Notes: a model not told the origin generated them from the sequence alone. A stretch of DNA of 64,000 bases from Amycolatopsis antarctica (GCF_002262875.1 NZ_NKYE01000005.1:308562-372561); one strand, 5' to 3'. Counted from the first letter of the stretch, positions 1-8,244 are shown. Translations and numbers: made by a program.

Positions 1-127
1 TGCGCCAGGTCTCCACGGTGATCACGCTATCGGCAAGAGGCGTCCGGGGGCCTGCTACCTAAGTCGGTAAACGGACATCGGCGGGGGTAGACCAAACCTG
101 AGGGTTAGCCGCCGGGGGGTTCTTGGT

Positions 128-133
128 TACGCT
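128..133 (+). promoter_or_regulatory. Putative -10 element of a leaderless transcript
   Basis: The hexamer TACGCT ends 7 nt before the ATG at 141, so transcription would begin at or next to the start codon. No Shine-Dalgarno sequence lies between. The rest of bases 1-127 shows no gene that I can support. Confidence 0.45.
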
Positions 134-140
134 CACGCCC

Positions 141-302
141 ATGAGTGCCACCAAGTGGGAGTACGCCACCGTTCCGCTGCTGATCCACGCCACCAAGCAG
201 ATCCTCGACCAGTGGGGAGAGGACGGCTGGGAGCTGGTGACCGTGCTGCCGAACCCGAGCGGTGAGCAGCACGTCGCGTACCTCAAGCGGGAGAAGGGCT
301 GA
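141..302 (+). CDS. DUF4177-like small protein
   Basis: A 53-residue protein rich in aromatic residues (WEY near the N-terminus, GEDGWELVTV in the middle), the pattern of short DUF4177-type proteins. A small protein of similar size lies beside the RidA gene in Mycobacterium tuberculosis (Rv3678A). The stop at 300-302 is 2 nt before the RidA start, so the two are probably co-transcribed. No catalytic residues or membrane segment are visible and its function is unknown. The start is the first ATG, behind a -10-like hexamer and without a Shine-Dalgarno sequence. Confidence 0.75.
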   Translation: MSATKWEYATVPLLIHATKQILDQWGEDGWELVTVLPNPSGEQHVAYLKREKG

Positions 303-304
303 CG

Positions 305-763
305 ATGACCTGGACCGCGAAACTCGCCGAGCTGGGCATCGAGCTGCCGGGCGTCGCCGCTCCGGTCGCCGCCTACGTGCCCGCGGTGCGCAGCGGCTCC
401 CAGGTGTTCACCTCGGGCCAGCTCCCGTTCGTCGACGGCTCGCTGGCCGCGACGGGCAAGGTCGGCGCCGAGGTCAGCCCGGAGGATGCGAAGCAGCACG
501 CCCGCACCGCGGTGCTGAACGGCCTCGCCGCCGTGCACGCCCTGATCGGCATCGACAAGGTCGTCCGCGTGGTGAAGGTCGTCGGCTTCGTCGCCTCCGC
601 CGAGGGGTTCACCGGTCAGCCCGCCGTGATCAACGGTGCCTCCGAGCTGCTGGGCGAGGTCTTCGGTGACGCCGGCGTGCACGCCCGGTCCGCCGTCGGC
701 GTCGCGGAGCTGCCCCTGGGCGCGCCGGTCGAGGTGGAGCTGATCGTGGAGGTGGCCGAGTGA
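305..763 (+). CDS. RidA family protein (enamine/imine deaminase-like)
   Basis: 152 residues with the RidA/YjgF fold signature: a central QVFTSGQLPF segment, a middle region with AVLNGLAAVHALIG and VVRVVKVVGFVAS, and a C-terminal LPLGAPVEVELIVEV. Classical RidA hydrolyses reactive enamine/imine intermediates of PLP enzymes such as threonine dehydratase. The conserved RidA arginine in the usual C-terminal RxxV context is not obvious here (HARSAVGVAELPLGAPVEVE), so this may be a RidA subfamily with another role. The ATG is 2 nt after the stop of the small upstream gene. The equivalent mycobacterial locus is Rv3678c. Confidence 0.9.
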   Translation: MTWTAKLAELGIELPGVAAPVAAYVPAVRSGSQVFTSGQLPFVDGSLAATGKVGAEVSPEDAKQHARTAVLNGLAAVHALIGIDKVVRVVKVVGFVASAEGFTGQPAVINGASELLGEVFGDAGVHARSAVGVAELPLGAPVEVELIVEVAE

Positions 764-799
764 CGGTCCGCGAACCCGAGGCGAAGGACACGTTCTGAC

Positions 800-1435
800 A
801 TGAGCTCGACCGGAACCGATCCCGAGCAGGCCTGCCACGAGTTGCTGCTGCGGCTCGCGGGCAGGCTCCCGGACCAGACGCTGTGGCGTTTCCGGGACTG
901 GCTCGGCGAGGGAGCACTGCCCACGCTGGCCCGGACCATGCCGCGCGCACTGCTCAAACACGACATCGATCTCGAGCAGCACGATCACCAGTTGCTCGTC
1001 GAGGCCCTGCTGCCGCACGGTGCCGACCGGCACCAGGTCAGCTCCACCCTCGGCATCGACGAGGTCGAGGAGAACCGGTACTCGTTCGCGATGACCGCCC
1101 CCGACCGGGGCAACGCGGTCGACACCGTAGGCGTGGTCGTCAACGCGGTGATGCGTGGGCGACCGGAGGTCGGCGAGGTCCGGGAGACCTGGCGGGAGAG
1201 CTCGCAGGCGGGCCGTCCCGCGAAGCGTGTCCTGCTGGTCGACGCCGTCGCCGGCATGCCGCGGCTGACTGGTGAACTGCAGCGGCTGCTGCGGGCGCTG
1301 GGCGATGCCGAGCCCAGCGTCGAGGTTCTGCCACCCCACATCGACCTGCCGGTCTACCACCAGGCGGCGCTGGAGAACTCGCGCTTCGTGTGCGCGGGTG
1401 CCGCGCCCGCCGGTGACCGGCTCGTCCCGGCTTAG
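800..1435 (+). CDS. Unrecognised protein, paralogue A of a linked pair
   Basis: 211 residues, no signal peptide or membrane segment. I do not recognise the family. The N-terminal part (ACHELLLRLAGRLPDQTL, then an acidic helical stretch) and a C-terminal VYHQAALENSRFVC motif recur in the next gene (RLHNLLLALAGRLDDSAL and AYHQAALDVAAPVW), so the two arose by duplication. The middle segment PDRGNAVDTVGVVVNAV also matches the neighbour's NDPDRGIVSALDRTL. It lies 36 nt after RidA and 29 nt before its paralogue, in one probable operon. The role is unknown; a small ligand-binding or scaffold domain is possible. Confidence 0.7.
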   Translation: MSSTGTDPEQACHELLLRLAGRLPDQTLWRFRDWLGEGALPTLARTMPRALLKHDIDLEQHDHQLLVEALLPHGADRHQVSSTLGIDEVEENRYSFAMTAPDRGNAVDTVGVVVNAVMRGRPEVGEVRETWRESSQAGRPAKRVLLVDAVAGMPRLTGELQRLLRALGDAEPSVEVLPPHIDLPVYHQAALENSRFVCAGAAPAGDRLVPA

Positions 1436-1464
1436 CTTTTCGCCGCGAGCGGATGGAGTAGCGC

Positions 1465-2829
1465 ATGGTTGAGGTTCACGACGGGCTCGGGGTGTCGCTT
1501 CGGCTGCACAACCTGCTGCTGGCACTGGCGGGCAGGCTGGACGACAGCGCGCTCACCGAGGCCCGCGAGATGGTCGCCCGCTCCCGGCTCGACGAGGCCG
1601 TCGAGCTGGTCGCCGGGGCGCTGATCGCCGGCCGGATCCCGATGACGGCGGACGAGCAGCGGGAGCTGGCGGCGGTGCTGGAGCTGAGCCGCTCCGATGC
1701 GGTGCTGGCCGGGCAGCTCACCATCGGCGACTACGCGCCCCTGCACCGCTTCACCGGGATGAACGACCCGGACCGCGGGATCGTCTCGGCGCTCGACCGG
1801 ACGTTGCGGGTGCTGCCGGATCTGCGGACGGTGCACGCCGTCTGGCGCAACACCCCCTCGGGCAGTGTGCCCGGTCCGCTGCCGCAGCTCGTGGTGCTGG
1901 TGACCATGGGCGCAGACGGCCACCCGCCCGCCGCCGCCTACCGGGTCGACGCGGCACTGCGCCGCGCCGGGATCCGGGCGGTGGTGGAGGTCAGCGGTCC
2001 GGACTCGCCGATCTCCGCCTACCACCAGGCGGCGCTCGACGTTGCCGCTCCGGTGTGGGACTCCGGTTCCTCGCCGCTGCCGGCCGCCGAGCCGCCCGCC
2101 GCGCCGCGTGCCCCGCAGGCCGTCGCCCCGGCGCCGCCGATCCCGGCCACGCCGATGGCACCTCCGATGGCGCCCCCGATGGCCTCGACCGCGTCCTCGG
2201 CGGCCTCGTCGATGTCGCCCTCCGCGTCGGCGAACCCGCCCGAGCGCTCCGGTTCCTCGCCGGCGTCGATCCCGCCGCCCCCGCCTGCCATGACGTCCTC
2301 CGGTTCGTCGGCCGCACCCGCGACGTCCTCGTGGACCCAGCAGCAGCCGGACGTCCCGGCCAAGCCGGTCCCGCAGGCACCCCCGGCGCTGCGGGCGCTC
2401 GCCCCGGTGAAGGACCTGCCCTCGCGCGCCGACGCCGCGAAGACGCCCAAGCACGAGGCGCCGAAGCCGCAGCACCCCAAGGCCCCGCCGAAGCAGGACC
2501 TGCCGCGGGAGAAGGCCAAGGAGGAACGGGCCGACCGCCGGGTGAGCACCGCCGAGCTGTCCGCCGCCGAGGTGACGCAGTTGCGCAAGGCGCTCGCCGA
2601 GGACCCGGAGAAGGGCAGGGCGATGGTGGCGAACATTCAGCCGCACGACATCGTCGAGCTGCCCGCGCTCGACCTGGACGACCCGCAGCTCAGCGACCGG
2701 GACCGGCAGTTGCTGCGGGAGCTGCACGAGGAGCTGGCCGAACGGGAGCGTGCCGAGTCGGACAAGGTCGGCGCCAACGGTGGTGACAAGTCGAAGGGCT
2801 CGTGGTGGGACGGCTACTCGGGTTCCTGA
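1465..2829 (+). CDS. Unrecognised protein with proline-rich linker, paralogue B of a linked pair
   Basis: 454 residues in three parts. Residues 1-200 are homologous to the preceding gene. Residues about 200-310 form a Pro/Ala/Ser-rich low-complexity linker containing Met-Ala-Pro-Pro repeats. Residues about 310-454 are charged, helical and rich in Lys/Glu, with a segment (AEVTQLRKALAEDPEKGRAMVANIQPHDIVELPALD) that looks like a folded helical domain. No catalytic motif is recognised. The linker and tail suggest a tethering or assembly role, but this is inference. It is followed by a separate promoter for the Nudix gene. Confidence 0.7.
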   Translation: MVEVHDGLGVSLRLHNLLLALAGRLDDSALTEAREMVARSRLDEAVELVAGALIAGRIPMTADEQRELAAVLELSRSDAVLAGQLTIGDYAPLHRFTGMNDPDRGIVSALDRTLRVLPDLRTVHAVWRNTPSGSVPGPLPQLVVLVTMGADGHPPAAAYRVDAALRRAGIRAVVEVSGPDSPISAYHQAALDVAAPVWDSGSSPLPAAEPPAAPRAPQAVAPAPPIPATPMAPPMAPPMASTASSAASSMSPSASANPPERSGSSPASIPPPPPAMTSSGSSAAPATSSWTQQQPDVPAKPVPQAPPALRALAPVKDLPSRADAAKTPKHEAPKPQHPKAPPKQDLPREKAKEERADRRVSTAELSAAEVTQLRKALAEDPEKGRAMVANIQPHDIVELPALDLDDPQLSDRDRQLLRELHEELAERERAESDKVGANGGDKSKGSWWDGYSGS

Positions 2830-2864
2830 TCCCGGGCAGCTACGGCCGCGGTGCGTGATCGGCG

Positions 2865-2870
2865 TATGTT
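2865..2870 (+). promoter_or_regulatory. -10 element of leaderless Nudix gene
   Basis: TATGTT followed by exactly 6 nt and the GTG start at 2877. The same TAnnnT-N6-start geometry recurs at other genes in the window. Confidence 0.6.
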
Positions 2871-2876
2871 GCCAGC

Positions 2877-3698
2877 GTGCCGCGACGACGTCCGAACCTG
2901 AACTTCGACCTGCCGCTGCCGGGTGGGCTGCCCGAGCCGTCCGCCGTGCCGGTCGAGCCGATGCCCATCCGGGACGCGGCCACGGTCGTGCTGCTGCGTG
3001 ATACGGCCCGGGGCGTCGAGGTGTTCCTCCAGCGCAGGGTGACGGCGATGGCCTTCGCCGGCGGGATGACGGTCTTCCCCGGCGGGGGCGTCGACAAGCG
3101 GGACGCGGACGCCTCGATCCGCTGGGCCGGGCCACCCGCCGCTCGATGGGCCGAATGGTTCGACTGTTCCGAGTCGCTGGCAAGGGCGCTGGTCTGCGCC
3201 GCCATCCGGGAGACCTTTGAGGAGTCCGGCGTGCTGTTCGCCGGTACCGAGTCCGAGCTGGTCACCGACACCGCCCGGTACGCGGCCGAGCGGCAGGCGC
3301 TGGTCGCGCGGGAACTGTCGCTGGCGTCCTTCCTCGGTGAGCACGGCCTGACCCTGCGCGCGGACCTGTTGCGCGGCTGGGCGAACTGGCTGACCCCGGA
3401 CGGCGAGCCGCGCCGTTACGACACCCGCTTCTTCCTCGCCGCCATGCCGGAGGGACAGCACGCGGACGGAGCCACCACCGAAGCCGAGACCTCCGGCTGG
3501 TGGCGTCCCGCCGACGCGCTCGCCGACGCGGAGGCCGGCAACAGCATGCTGATGCCGCCGACCTGGATCACCCTCGCCGAACTGGCCGAGTTCGGCACGG
3601 CCGAGGAGGCTCTGGCCGCCGACCGTGAGCTGGACAAGATCGTTCCGACGCTGAGGCGCGACGGCGACACCGTCCGAGTGGTGCTGGAGGATTCGTGA
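2877..3698 (+). CDS. Nudix hydrolase (NUDT7/NUDT19-like)
   Basis: 273 residues. The N-terminal segment RDAATVVLLRD and the motif FPGGGVDKRDAD followed by AAIRETFEESGVLF form a Nudix box whose glycine part and REXXEE part are separated by an insert of about 35 residues, as in the NUDT7/NUDT19-type family that cleaves CoA-like or nucleoside diphosphate substrates. The metal-binding Glu residues (RETFEES) are intact. The GTG start is set by a leaderless promoter. The last codons overlap the next gene by 4 nt (GTGA), so the two are translationally coupled. The exact substrate cannot be read from sequence. Confidence 0.85.
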   Translation: MPRRRPNLNFDLPLPGGLPEPSAVPVEPMPIRDAATVVLLRDTARGVEVFLQRRVTAMAFAGGMTVFPGGGVDKRDADASIRWAGPPAARWAEWFDCSESLARALVCAAIRETFEESGVLFAGTESELVTDTARYAAERQALVARELSLASFLGEHGLTLRADLLRGWANWLTPDGEPRRYDTRFFLAAMPEGQHADGATTEAETSGWWRPADALADAEAGNSMLMPPTWITLAELAEFGTAEEALAADRELDKIVPTLRRDGDTVRVVLEDS

Positions 3699-4471
3699 CC
3701 CATCCCGCGTACGGCGTGCCGCGCCCCGTCTCGGCGGTCGCCTCGGTGGTCCTGGAGAACAACCCGTCCTCGATGACGCTGGAGGGCACGAACACCTGGG
3801 TGTTGCGCGCGCCGGGGACGCGGGAGTGCGTCGTCGTCGATCCCGGATACCAGGACGTGGAGCATCTTCGGGTGGTGCGCGACGCGGGCCCGGTGGCGCT
3901 GATCCTGCTGACACACGACCATCCCGATCACGTCGAGGGCGCGCCCTGGCTGGCCGCCGAGACCGGGGCCCCGGTGCGGGCGTTCGCCGGGGCACTCTGC
4001 CGGGATGCGGCGGCCTTCGGCGACGGCACGCTGATCTCCGCCGCCGGGCTGGACATCGAGGTGCTGTACACGCCGGGCCACACCGGGGATTCGGTGTCGC
4101 TGCGACTGGAGCACGAGGGCCGGGCACAGGTGCTGACCGGCGACACCGTGCTCGGCCGCGGCACCACGGTGCTCTCCGACCTCGGCGCCTACCTGGCGTC
4201 CCTGCGCACGCTCGCCGCGGTGCCGGAGGGCACGCTCGGGCTGCCCGGTCACGGCCCGGAGCTGCCGGATCTGGCGGCCACCGCCCGCGAATACCTGGCG
4301 CATCGCGAGCAGCGGCTCGACCAGGTGCGCGCGGCGCTGAGCAGGCTCGGCCCGGACGCCACCGCCCGGCAGGTGGTGGAACTCGTCTACGCCGACGTCG
4401 ACCGTGCGCTGTGGGTGCCCGCCGAGGCGAGTGTGCGGGCGCAGCTCGACTACCTGCGGGCCGCGGAGTAG
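3695..4471 (+). CDS. Metallo-beta-lactamase fold hydrolase (LACTB2-like)
   Basis: 258 residues. It shows the HxHxDH zinc motif (THDHPDH, about residues 74-80), the later GHTGDS histidine, the LTGDTVLG aspartate and a C-terminal GHGPE histidine, so all metal ligands of the MBL fold are present. A C-terminal helical winged-helix-like region resembles LACTB2-type nucleases and hydrolases. The orthologous mycobacterial locus is Rv3677c, next to crp as here. The GTG start overlaps the Nudix stop. The 3' end is only 4 nt from the convergent clamp gene, so the transcripts probably overlap. Confidence 0.88.
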   Translation: MTHPAYGVPRPVSAVASVVLENNPSSMTLEGTNTWVLRAPGTRECVVVDPGYQDVEHLRVVRDAGPVALILLTHDHPDHVEGAPWLAAETGAPVRAFAGALCRDAAAFGDGTLISAAGLDIEVLYTPGHTGDSVSLRLEHEGRAQVLTGDTVLGRGTTVLSDLGAYLASLRTLAAVPEGTLGLPGHGPELPDLAATAREYLAHREQRLDQVRAALSRLGPDATARQVVELVYADVDRALWVPAEASVRAQLDYLRAAE

Positions 4472-4475
4472 GACC

Positions 4476-5570
4476 TCACCGGCCGGGCGCGCGCATCGGC
4501 ATCACGTAGTAGGTGATGTTCACGTCGCCGGGGTCGACGGCGCTCACGATCGTCGCCCGCATCCCGGGCTGGATGCCGAGCGAGACCTCCTGCCCGGTGA
4601 ACGGGCGCAGCGCGTCGAGCAGGTACCGAACCTGGAACGAGGGCGAGGTGCGCCCGCCGGACACGTCCGCCTTGACGTGCTCGGTGGCCTCACCCGAGCG
4701 CTGGTTCGCGCCGGACAGCCGGATCTCCCCGTCGGCGACAGCCAGCTCCAGGACGCCTCCCGCGTCGGTGTAGAGCCCGATCCGGCGGACGGCGGCGGCC
4801 AGCGCGCCGGCGTCGATCCGCAGAGTGGTGTCCACAGTGGACGTCTGGATCGCGTCCGGGGACAGGAAACCGCCGTCCAGCACGGCGGTGCTCACGTGGA
4901 CGGAACCCCAGCTCGCGCCGAACCGGTTCGGCGCGGTGTGCAGCCGGACGGTGCCGCCGGCGAGCTTGGCCAGTTCACCGAGCAGCCCGGCGGGGACGAG
5001 CACGTCGAACGGTGCGGTGCCGCGCATCGGCAGGCTCGCCGTCGCCATCCGGTACCGGTCCGAGCCGACGAGGCGCAGCAGCGTCCCGTCGCCGTGCATC
5101 CGCACCCCGGTGAACATCGGCAGGGAGTCGTCCTTGGCCGCGGTGCCCGCGACGGTACGCAGCGCGGTGGCGAGCGCGATCGCGTCGACCTCGGCCACCG
5201 GGTCCGTCGCCGGGGCTCCGGCTCCCGGGTGCAGGTCCCGGTCCAGCAGCGGCAGGGCGAAACGGGCACCTGGCACCCGCACGGCCAGCTGGGAACCCTC
5301 GACGACCAGCCGTACGGCCGGATCTTCCAGCGCTCGCAGGGTTTCCGCGAGCGGCTTCGCCGGGACGAGCACGGTGCCCTCGGTGTGCGCGATGGCCGCA
5401 CAGGACAGCGACACGGCCCGCTCCCGGTCGTTCCCGGCGAGTGTCAGCCCGTCCGCCGTGGCGTGCAGCAGCAGTCCGGCGAGCACCGGTTCGGTGTAGC
5501 GGGGGGCGAGCAGCCGGGTGGCCTCGGCGGTGGCGTCGGCGAGCGCGGCGGTGTCTGCGGTGAGGTCCAT
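4476..5570 (-). CDS. DNA polymerase III beta-clamp paralogue
   Basis: 364 residues, slightly shorter than a canonical DnaN (about 370-400). It has the three-domain clamp pattern: an N-terminal ALADATAEATRLLAPR, a central LPMFTGVRMHGDGTLLRLVGSDRYRMA, typical of domain II of sliding clamps, and a C-terminal NITYYVMPMRAPGR, equivalent to the final YLLMPVR of DnaN. The main dnaN normally sits beside dnaA and gyrB, and none of those genes are here, so this is a second, dispersed clamp-like gene. It may be a specialised processivity factor or act with translesion polymerases. Start: a TAGCGT hexamer lies exactly 6 nt upstream of the ATG. Confidence 0.85.
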   Translation of the reverse strand: MDLTADTAALADATAEATRLLAPRYTEPVLAGLLLHATADGLTLAGNDRERAVSLSCAAIAHTEGTVLVPAKPLAETLRALEDPAVRLVVEGSQLAVRVPGARFALPLLDRDLHPGAGAPATDPVAEVDAIALATALRTVAGTAAKDDSLPMFTGVRMHGDGTLLRLVGSDRYRMATASLPMRGTAPFDVLVPAGLLGELAKLAGGTVRLHTAPNRFGASWGSVHVSTAVLDGGFLSPDAIQTSTVDTTLRIDAGALAAAVRRIGLYTDAGGVLELAVADGEIRLSGANQRSGEATEHVKADVSGGRTSPSFQVRYLLDALRPFTGQEVSLGIQPGMRATIVSAVDPGDVNITYYVMPMRAPGR

Positions 5571-5576
5571 GCATGC

Positions 5577-5582
5577 ACGCTA
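5577..5582 (-). promoter_or_regulatory. -10 element of leaderless clamp paralogue
   Basis: On the minus strand, TAGCGT lies 6 nt upstream of the ATG at 5570. This is the same leaderless geometry as at several other genes in the window. Confidence 0.55.
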
Positions 5583-5611
5583 GGACCTGCCACCGACACC
5601 GAGCGTCCGTC

Positions 5612-6919
5612 TCAGACCCCGGCGACGGCGGGTACCCGTTCGACCGGCGTCTCCGGTTCGCGCACGGTGCCCCGGCGGGCCAGCACGACTCCGGCCAGTG
5701 CGATCGCCACCACGGCCGCGGCGAGGAAGGCGGCGGGCGGGCCACTGTGCTCCACCAGGTAGCCGCTGATCGACTGTCCGAAGGCGAGCCCGAGCGTGAT
5801 GGCGGTGAGCACCCAGCCGAAGGCCTCGGCCGCCGAGTTCCGCGGTGCCACGATCTCGATCGCCGCCGAGTGACTGGTGGACTGCGGGGTGATCAGCGCG
5901 CCCGCGGCCAGCATGGCGATCGCCAGTCCCCACAGCGTCGACGGCCAGGCCAGGATCGCCACGCAGGCGCCGAACGCGGCGAGCAGTACCGGCAAGCGCA
6001 TCCCCATCCGGCGTGGCCACGGGCGCAGGCTGTACGCGACGCCGAAGGCCACCGAGCTCACCGACCAGGCGGACAACAGCAGACCGCCGACGGCCGGGCT
6101 GCCCGCTTCGGTGGCGGCGGCGGGCACGGCGACCTCGACGAAGCCGATCACCATGCCGAAACCGAGGGCCGCGAGCGCGAGCGTGCGCATGCCGGGCGCG
6201 GCCAGCGCGCCGAGCAGCCTGCCCCCGCCGCGTTCGGTGGCCGGGCCCCAGGCGCGGACGGTCGGGCTGAGCGCGAAGGACAGCGCGCCGGTGATCATGC
6301 ACAGGCCGCCGACGACCATGCCGGTGCCCGGCCACGGCGCCGTGATGAGCAGTCCGGCGAAACCCGGCCCCAGGATGAAGAACGCCTCCATGCTGATCGC
6401 CTCGTAGGAGTACGCGGCGTTGCGGGCCGAGCCGGGTGGCAGCAGCCTGCCCCAGAGTGCGCGGGAGGCGGAGCCGACCATCGGCTCACTGAGGCCGACC
6501 GCGGTGGCCAGGGTGACCAGCAGGGCGGTGGAACCCCGCGACTCGATCGCAAGGGCGAGCGCGGTCAGCGCGATGGTGAAGATCGTCGTGGTGATCACCA
6601 GCGGCCGGGTCGGGCCGAAGCGGTCGATCAACCTGCCCTGCAGCACCGATCCCAGGGACACGCCGACCAGCGAGCTCGCCGAGACGAGACCGGCGGTGGC
6701 GAAGGAGCCGGTCTGGTGCTGGACGTAGAGCAGTGCCGAGATGCCGATCATGGCGATGGGCAGCCGCGCGAGCAGGGAGGAGACGACCGGGCGGCGCGAA
6801 CCGGGAACGCCGAGGGCGACCCGGTAGTCGGCGAGCGTGGTACGGCCGTGCGCGGTATCGGCGGACGCGGTATCGGCGGACGCGGTATCGGCGGACGCGG
6901 GGTCGGCGGACTGGGACAT
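5612..6919 (-). CDS. MFS transporter
   Basis: About 435 residues with twelve predicted hydrophobic segments and the MFS loop motif after TM2 (GRLIDRFGPTRP). It resembles actinobacterial drug or metabolite exporters of the major facilitator superfamily; the substrate is unknown. The N-terminus contains a tandem ASADT repeat encoded by a 15-bp tandem repeat. I prefer the ATG at 6919 because the sequence CATAAT, a good -10, ends 7 nt upstream. An in-frame ATG at 6928 would add three residues but would overlap that element. GGTAC/GTACC inverted repeats cover the promoter and may be an operator. Confidence 0.85.
   Translation of the reverse strand: MSQSADPASADTASADTASADTAHGRTTLADYRVALGVPGSRRPVVSSLLARLPIAMIGISALLYVQHQTGSFATAGLVSASSLVGVSLGSVLQGRLIDRFGPTRPLVITTTIFTIALTALALAIESRGSTALLVTLATAVGLSEPMVGSASRALWGRLLPPGSARNAAYSYEAISMEAFFILGPGFAGLLITAPWPGTGMVVGGLCMITGALSFALSPTVRAWGPATERGGGRLLGALAAPGMRTLALAALGFGMVIGFVEVAVPAAATEAGSPAVGGLLLSAWSVSSVAFGVAYSLRPWPRRMGMRLPVLLAAFGACVAILAWPSTLWGLAIAMLAAGALITPQSTSHSAAIEIVAPRNSAAEAFGWVLTAITLGLAFGQSISGYLVEHSGPPAAFLAAAVVAIALAGVVLARRGTVREPETPVERVPAVAGV
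6852..6911 (+). repeat. 15-bp tandem repeat, four copies, coding
   Basis: The unit gcggtatcggcggac occurs three times exactly at 6852-6896, with a fourth copy carrying one substitution at 6897-6911. It encodes the Ala-Ser-Ala-Asp-Thr repeat at the N-terminus of the MFS transporter. The period is a multiple of three, so copy-number change would not shift the frame. Confidence 0.95.
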
Positions 6920-6921
6920 GC

Positions 6922-6954
6922 GTACCATTATGCACTTACTGGTACGGCGGTACC
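6922..6954. promoter_or_regulatory. Possible operator and promoter of MFS gene
   Basis: Three GTACC/GGTAC pentamers lie here: GTACC at 6922-6926, GGTAC at 6941-6945 and GTACC at 6950-6954. They form two nested inverted repeats around a minus-strand CATAAT hexamer (6927-6932). The layout suits a dimeric repressor covering the exporter promoter. No regulator gene is adjacent, so the assignment is tentative. Confidence 0.4.
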
Positions 6955-7233
6955 ACTCAATTCTGGATGGTGCCGGTCACCATGGCTCGTCCGGACCAGC
7001 AAGTTGCACCGAACGGTCTCGGTTGGATAACAGTGGGTGGAACTAGGAAGGAATCGCGCAACGAAACGTTGTCGTTAGCGTCTTTGAGGGTGAACGGCCT
7101 TGAAGTAAGGGGTAGGGGTCGTGCGATGGTTGTAACACCAGAATTGACACGCGTGACTCCCTCCGGCAAACGGTTCGGGGCCTGAGACCGGAGGGCGGGG
7201 AGCGCGGACCGTCGGGGGATGGTCCGTGCACAG
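6955..7233. other. Intergenic region without supportable gene
   Basis: About 280 bp of lower GC than its surroundings. Short reading frames exist on both strands, but their third codon positions are not GC-enriched as in real genes here. A sequence GTCGTTAGCG near 7070 resembles half of the inverted repeat upstream of murR. No RNA family was recognised. Confidence 0.4.
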
Positions 7234-7277
7234 CGAAGGGCCGGTGCGCCACGTCGGGGGTGGCGCCCGGCCCTTCG
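7234..7277 (-). terminator. Strong hairpin downstream of crp
   Basis: Arms CGAAGGGCCGG and CGGCCCTTCG extend with GCGCCAC/GTGGCGC around a short G-rich loop. It lies 84 nt beyond the crp stop and has no T-tract, as is common for actinobacterial terminators. Confidence 0.7.
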
Positions 7278-7360
7278 TCATGAGCGGGTCCGGAACGTCC
7301 CGTGGTGGCCGCCGGTCAGGGCCGCCACCACGGAGATCCGTTCCGCGGATCGGCTTGTCG

Positions 7361-8035
7361 TTACCGGGCGCGGCGCGCCATGCGCTCGGGGTCGAGGATC
7401 AGCACGCTCTTGCCTTCGAGTCGGAGCCAGCCGCGGTGCGCGAAGTCGGCGAGAGCCTTGTTCACGGTCTCGCGGGAGGCGCCGACGAACTGCGCGATCT
7501 CCTCCTGCGTCAGGTCGTGCGTGACGCGCAGCAGTCCGGCTTCCTGGCTGCCGAAGCGCTGCGCGAGCTGCAGCAGCGCGCGGGCGACCCGTCCCGGAAC
7601 GTCCGTGAAGATCAGCTCGGCCACCATGTTGTTGGTACGGCGCAGCCTACGGGCGACCACGCGCAGTAACTGCTCCGCGATCTCCGGCCGGGTCCCGATC
7701 CACTGGCGGAGCGCGGGACGATCCATCGTCACGGCACGGACCTCGGTCACGGTTGTCGCGGTGGAGGTGCGCGGCCCCGGATCGAAGATGGACAGCTCGC
7801 CGAACATGTCCGAGGGCCCGAAGATGCCGAGCAGGTTCTCCCGCCCGTCCGGCGACTTGCGACCGATCTTCACCTTGCCGGACTGGATGATGTAGAGCTT
7901 GTCGCCCGGCTCGCCCTCGTTGAAGATCACGTGACCCCGGGGGAAATCGACGTTCTCCAGGGTCTGCGCGAGCGCCTCAGCCGCCGCCGGTTCCACGCCC
8001 TGGAAAATGCCCGCGCGGGCCAGGGTCTCGTCCAC
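7361..8035 (-). CDS. crp: Crp/Fnr-family global regulator (Crp/GlxR)
   Basis: 225 residues, very close to M. tuberculosis Crp (Rv3676). The N-terminal cyclic-nucleotide fold has [22 protein letters not shown] and [18 protein letters not shown], with the Glu-Leu-Ser and Arg-Thr-Ser residues of the cAMP pocket. The C-terminal winged helix contains [24 protein letters not shown] as the recognition HTH. The GTG at 8035 is chosen because it matches the mycobacterial N-terminus ([13 protein letters not shown]) and is preceded by an AGGAGG Shine-Dalgarno; a longer frame to 8158 is probably untranslated leader. Its targets should carry GTGA-N6-TCAC sites, and two such sites occur in this window. Confidence 0.97.
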   Translation of the reverse strand: MDETLARAGIFQGVEPAAAEALAQTLENVDFPRGHVIFNEGEPGDKLYIIQSGKVKIGRKSPDGRENLLGIFGPSDMFGELSIFDPGPRTSTATTVTEVRAVTMDRPALRQWIGTRPEIAEQLLRVVARRLRRTNNMVAELIFTDVPGRVARALLQLAQRFGSQEAGLLRVTHDLTQEEIAQFVGASRETVNKALADFAHRGWLRLEGKSVLILDPERMARRAR

Positions 8036-8105
8036 CTCGTCCTCCTCATGGTGCGGCGACCGCTGATCTCCTCGACGGAGATACGTGTCGCCGGTCACTA
8101 GCTGC

Positions 8106-8111
8106 AGTGTA
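8106..8111 (-). promoter_or_regulatory. Probable crp promoter -10
   Basis: On the minus strand, TACACT is a good -10 about 70 nt upstream of the crp GTG. Just downstream, TAGTGACCGGCGACAC has one good CRP half-site (GTGA) and one weak half, which might allow autoregulation. Bases 8112-8244 hold no supportable gene. Confidence 0.4.
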
Positions 8112-8244
8112 GGTCTCGTCGGCCAGATCGCCAGGTGGCTCGCCGTGCCTGTCGCCAACCGCCCGGCCGGGTGGTGTCCTCGCCGGAACCGAATGGCCGT
8201 CTACCAGGGACGAAGCCGTAAACGATCTCCTCTGACGGGGCAGC

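Noticed and set aside
7144..7149. TTGACA as a plus-strand -35
   Set aside because: No TAnnnT at 16-19 nt downstream and no gene follows.
6982..7185. Possible 67-codon gene upstream of crp
   Set aside because: Third codon positions are not GC-rich, no ribosome binding site at the ATG and no known motif.
8042..8158. N-terminal extension of Crp to 8158
   Set aside because: The extra 41 residues have no counterpart in mycobacterial Crp and include the TACACT promoter and the Shine-Dalgarno of the true start.
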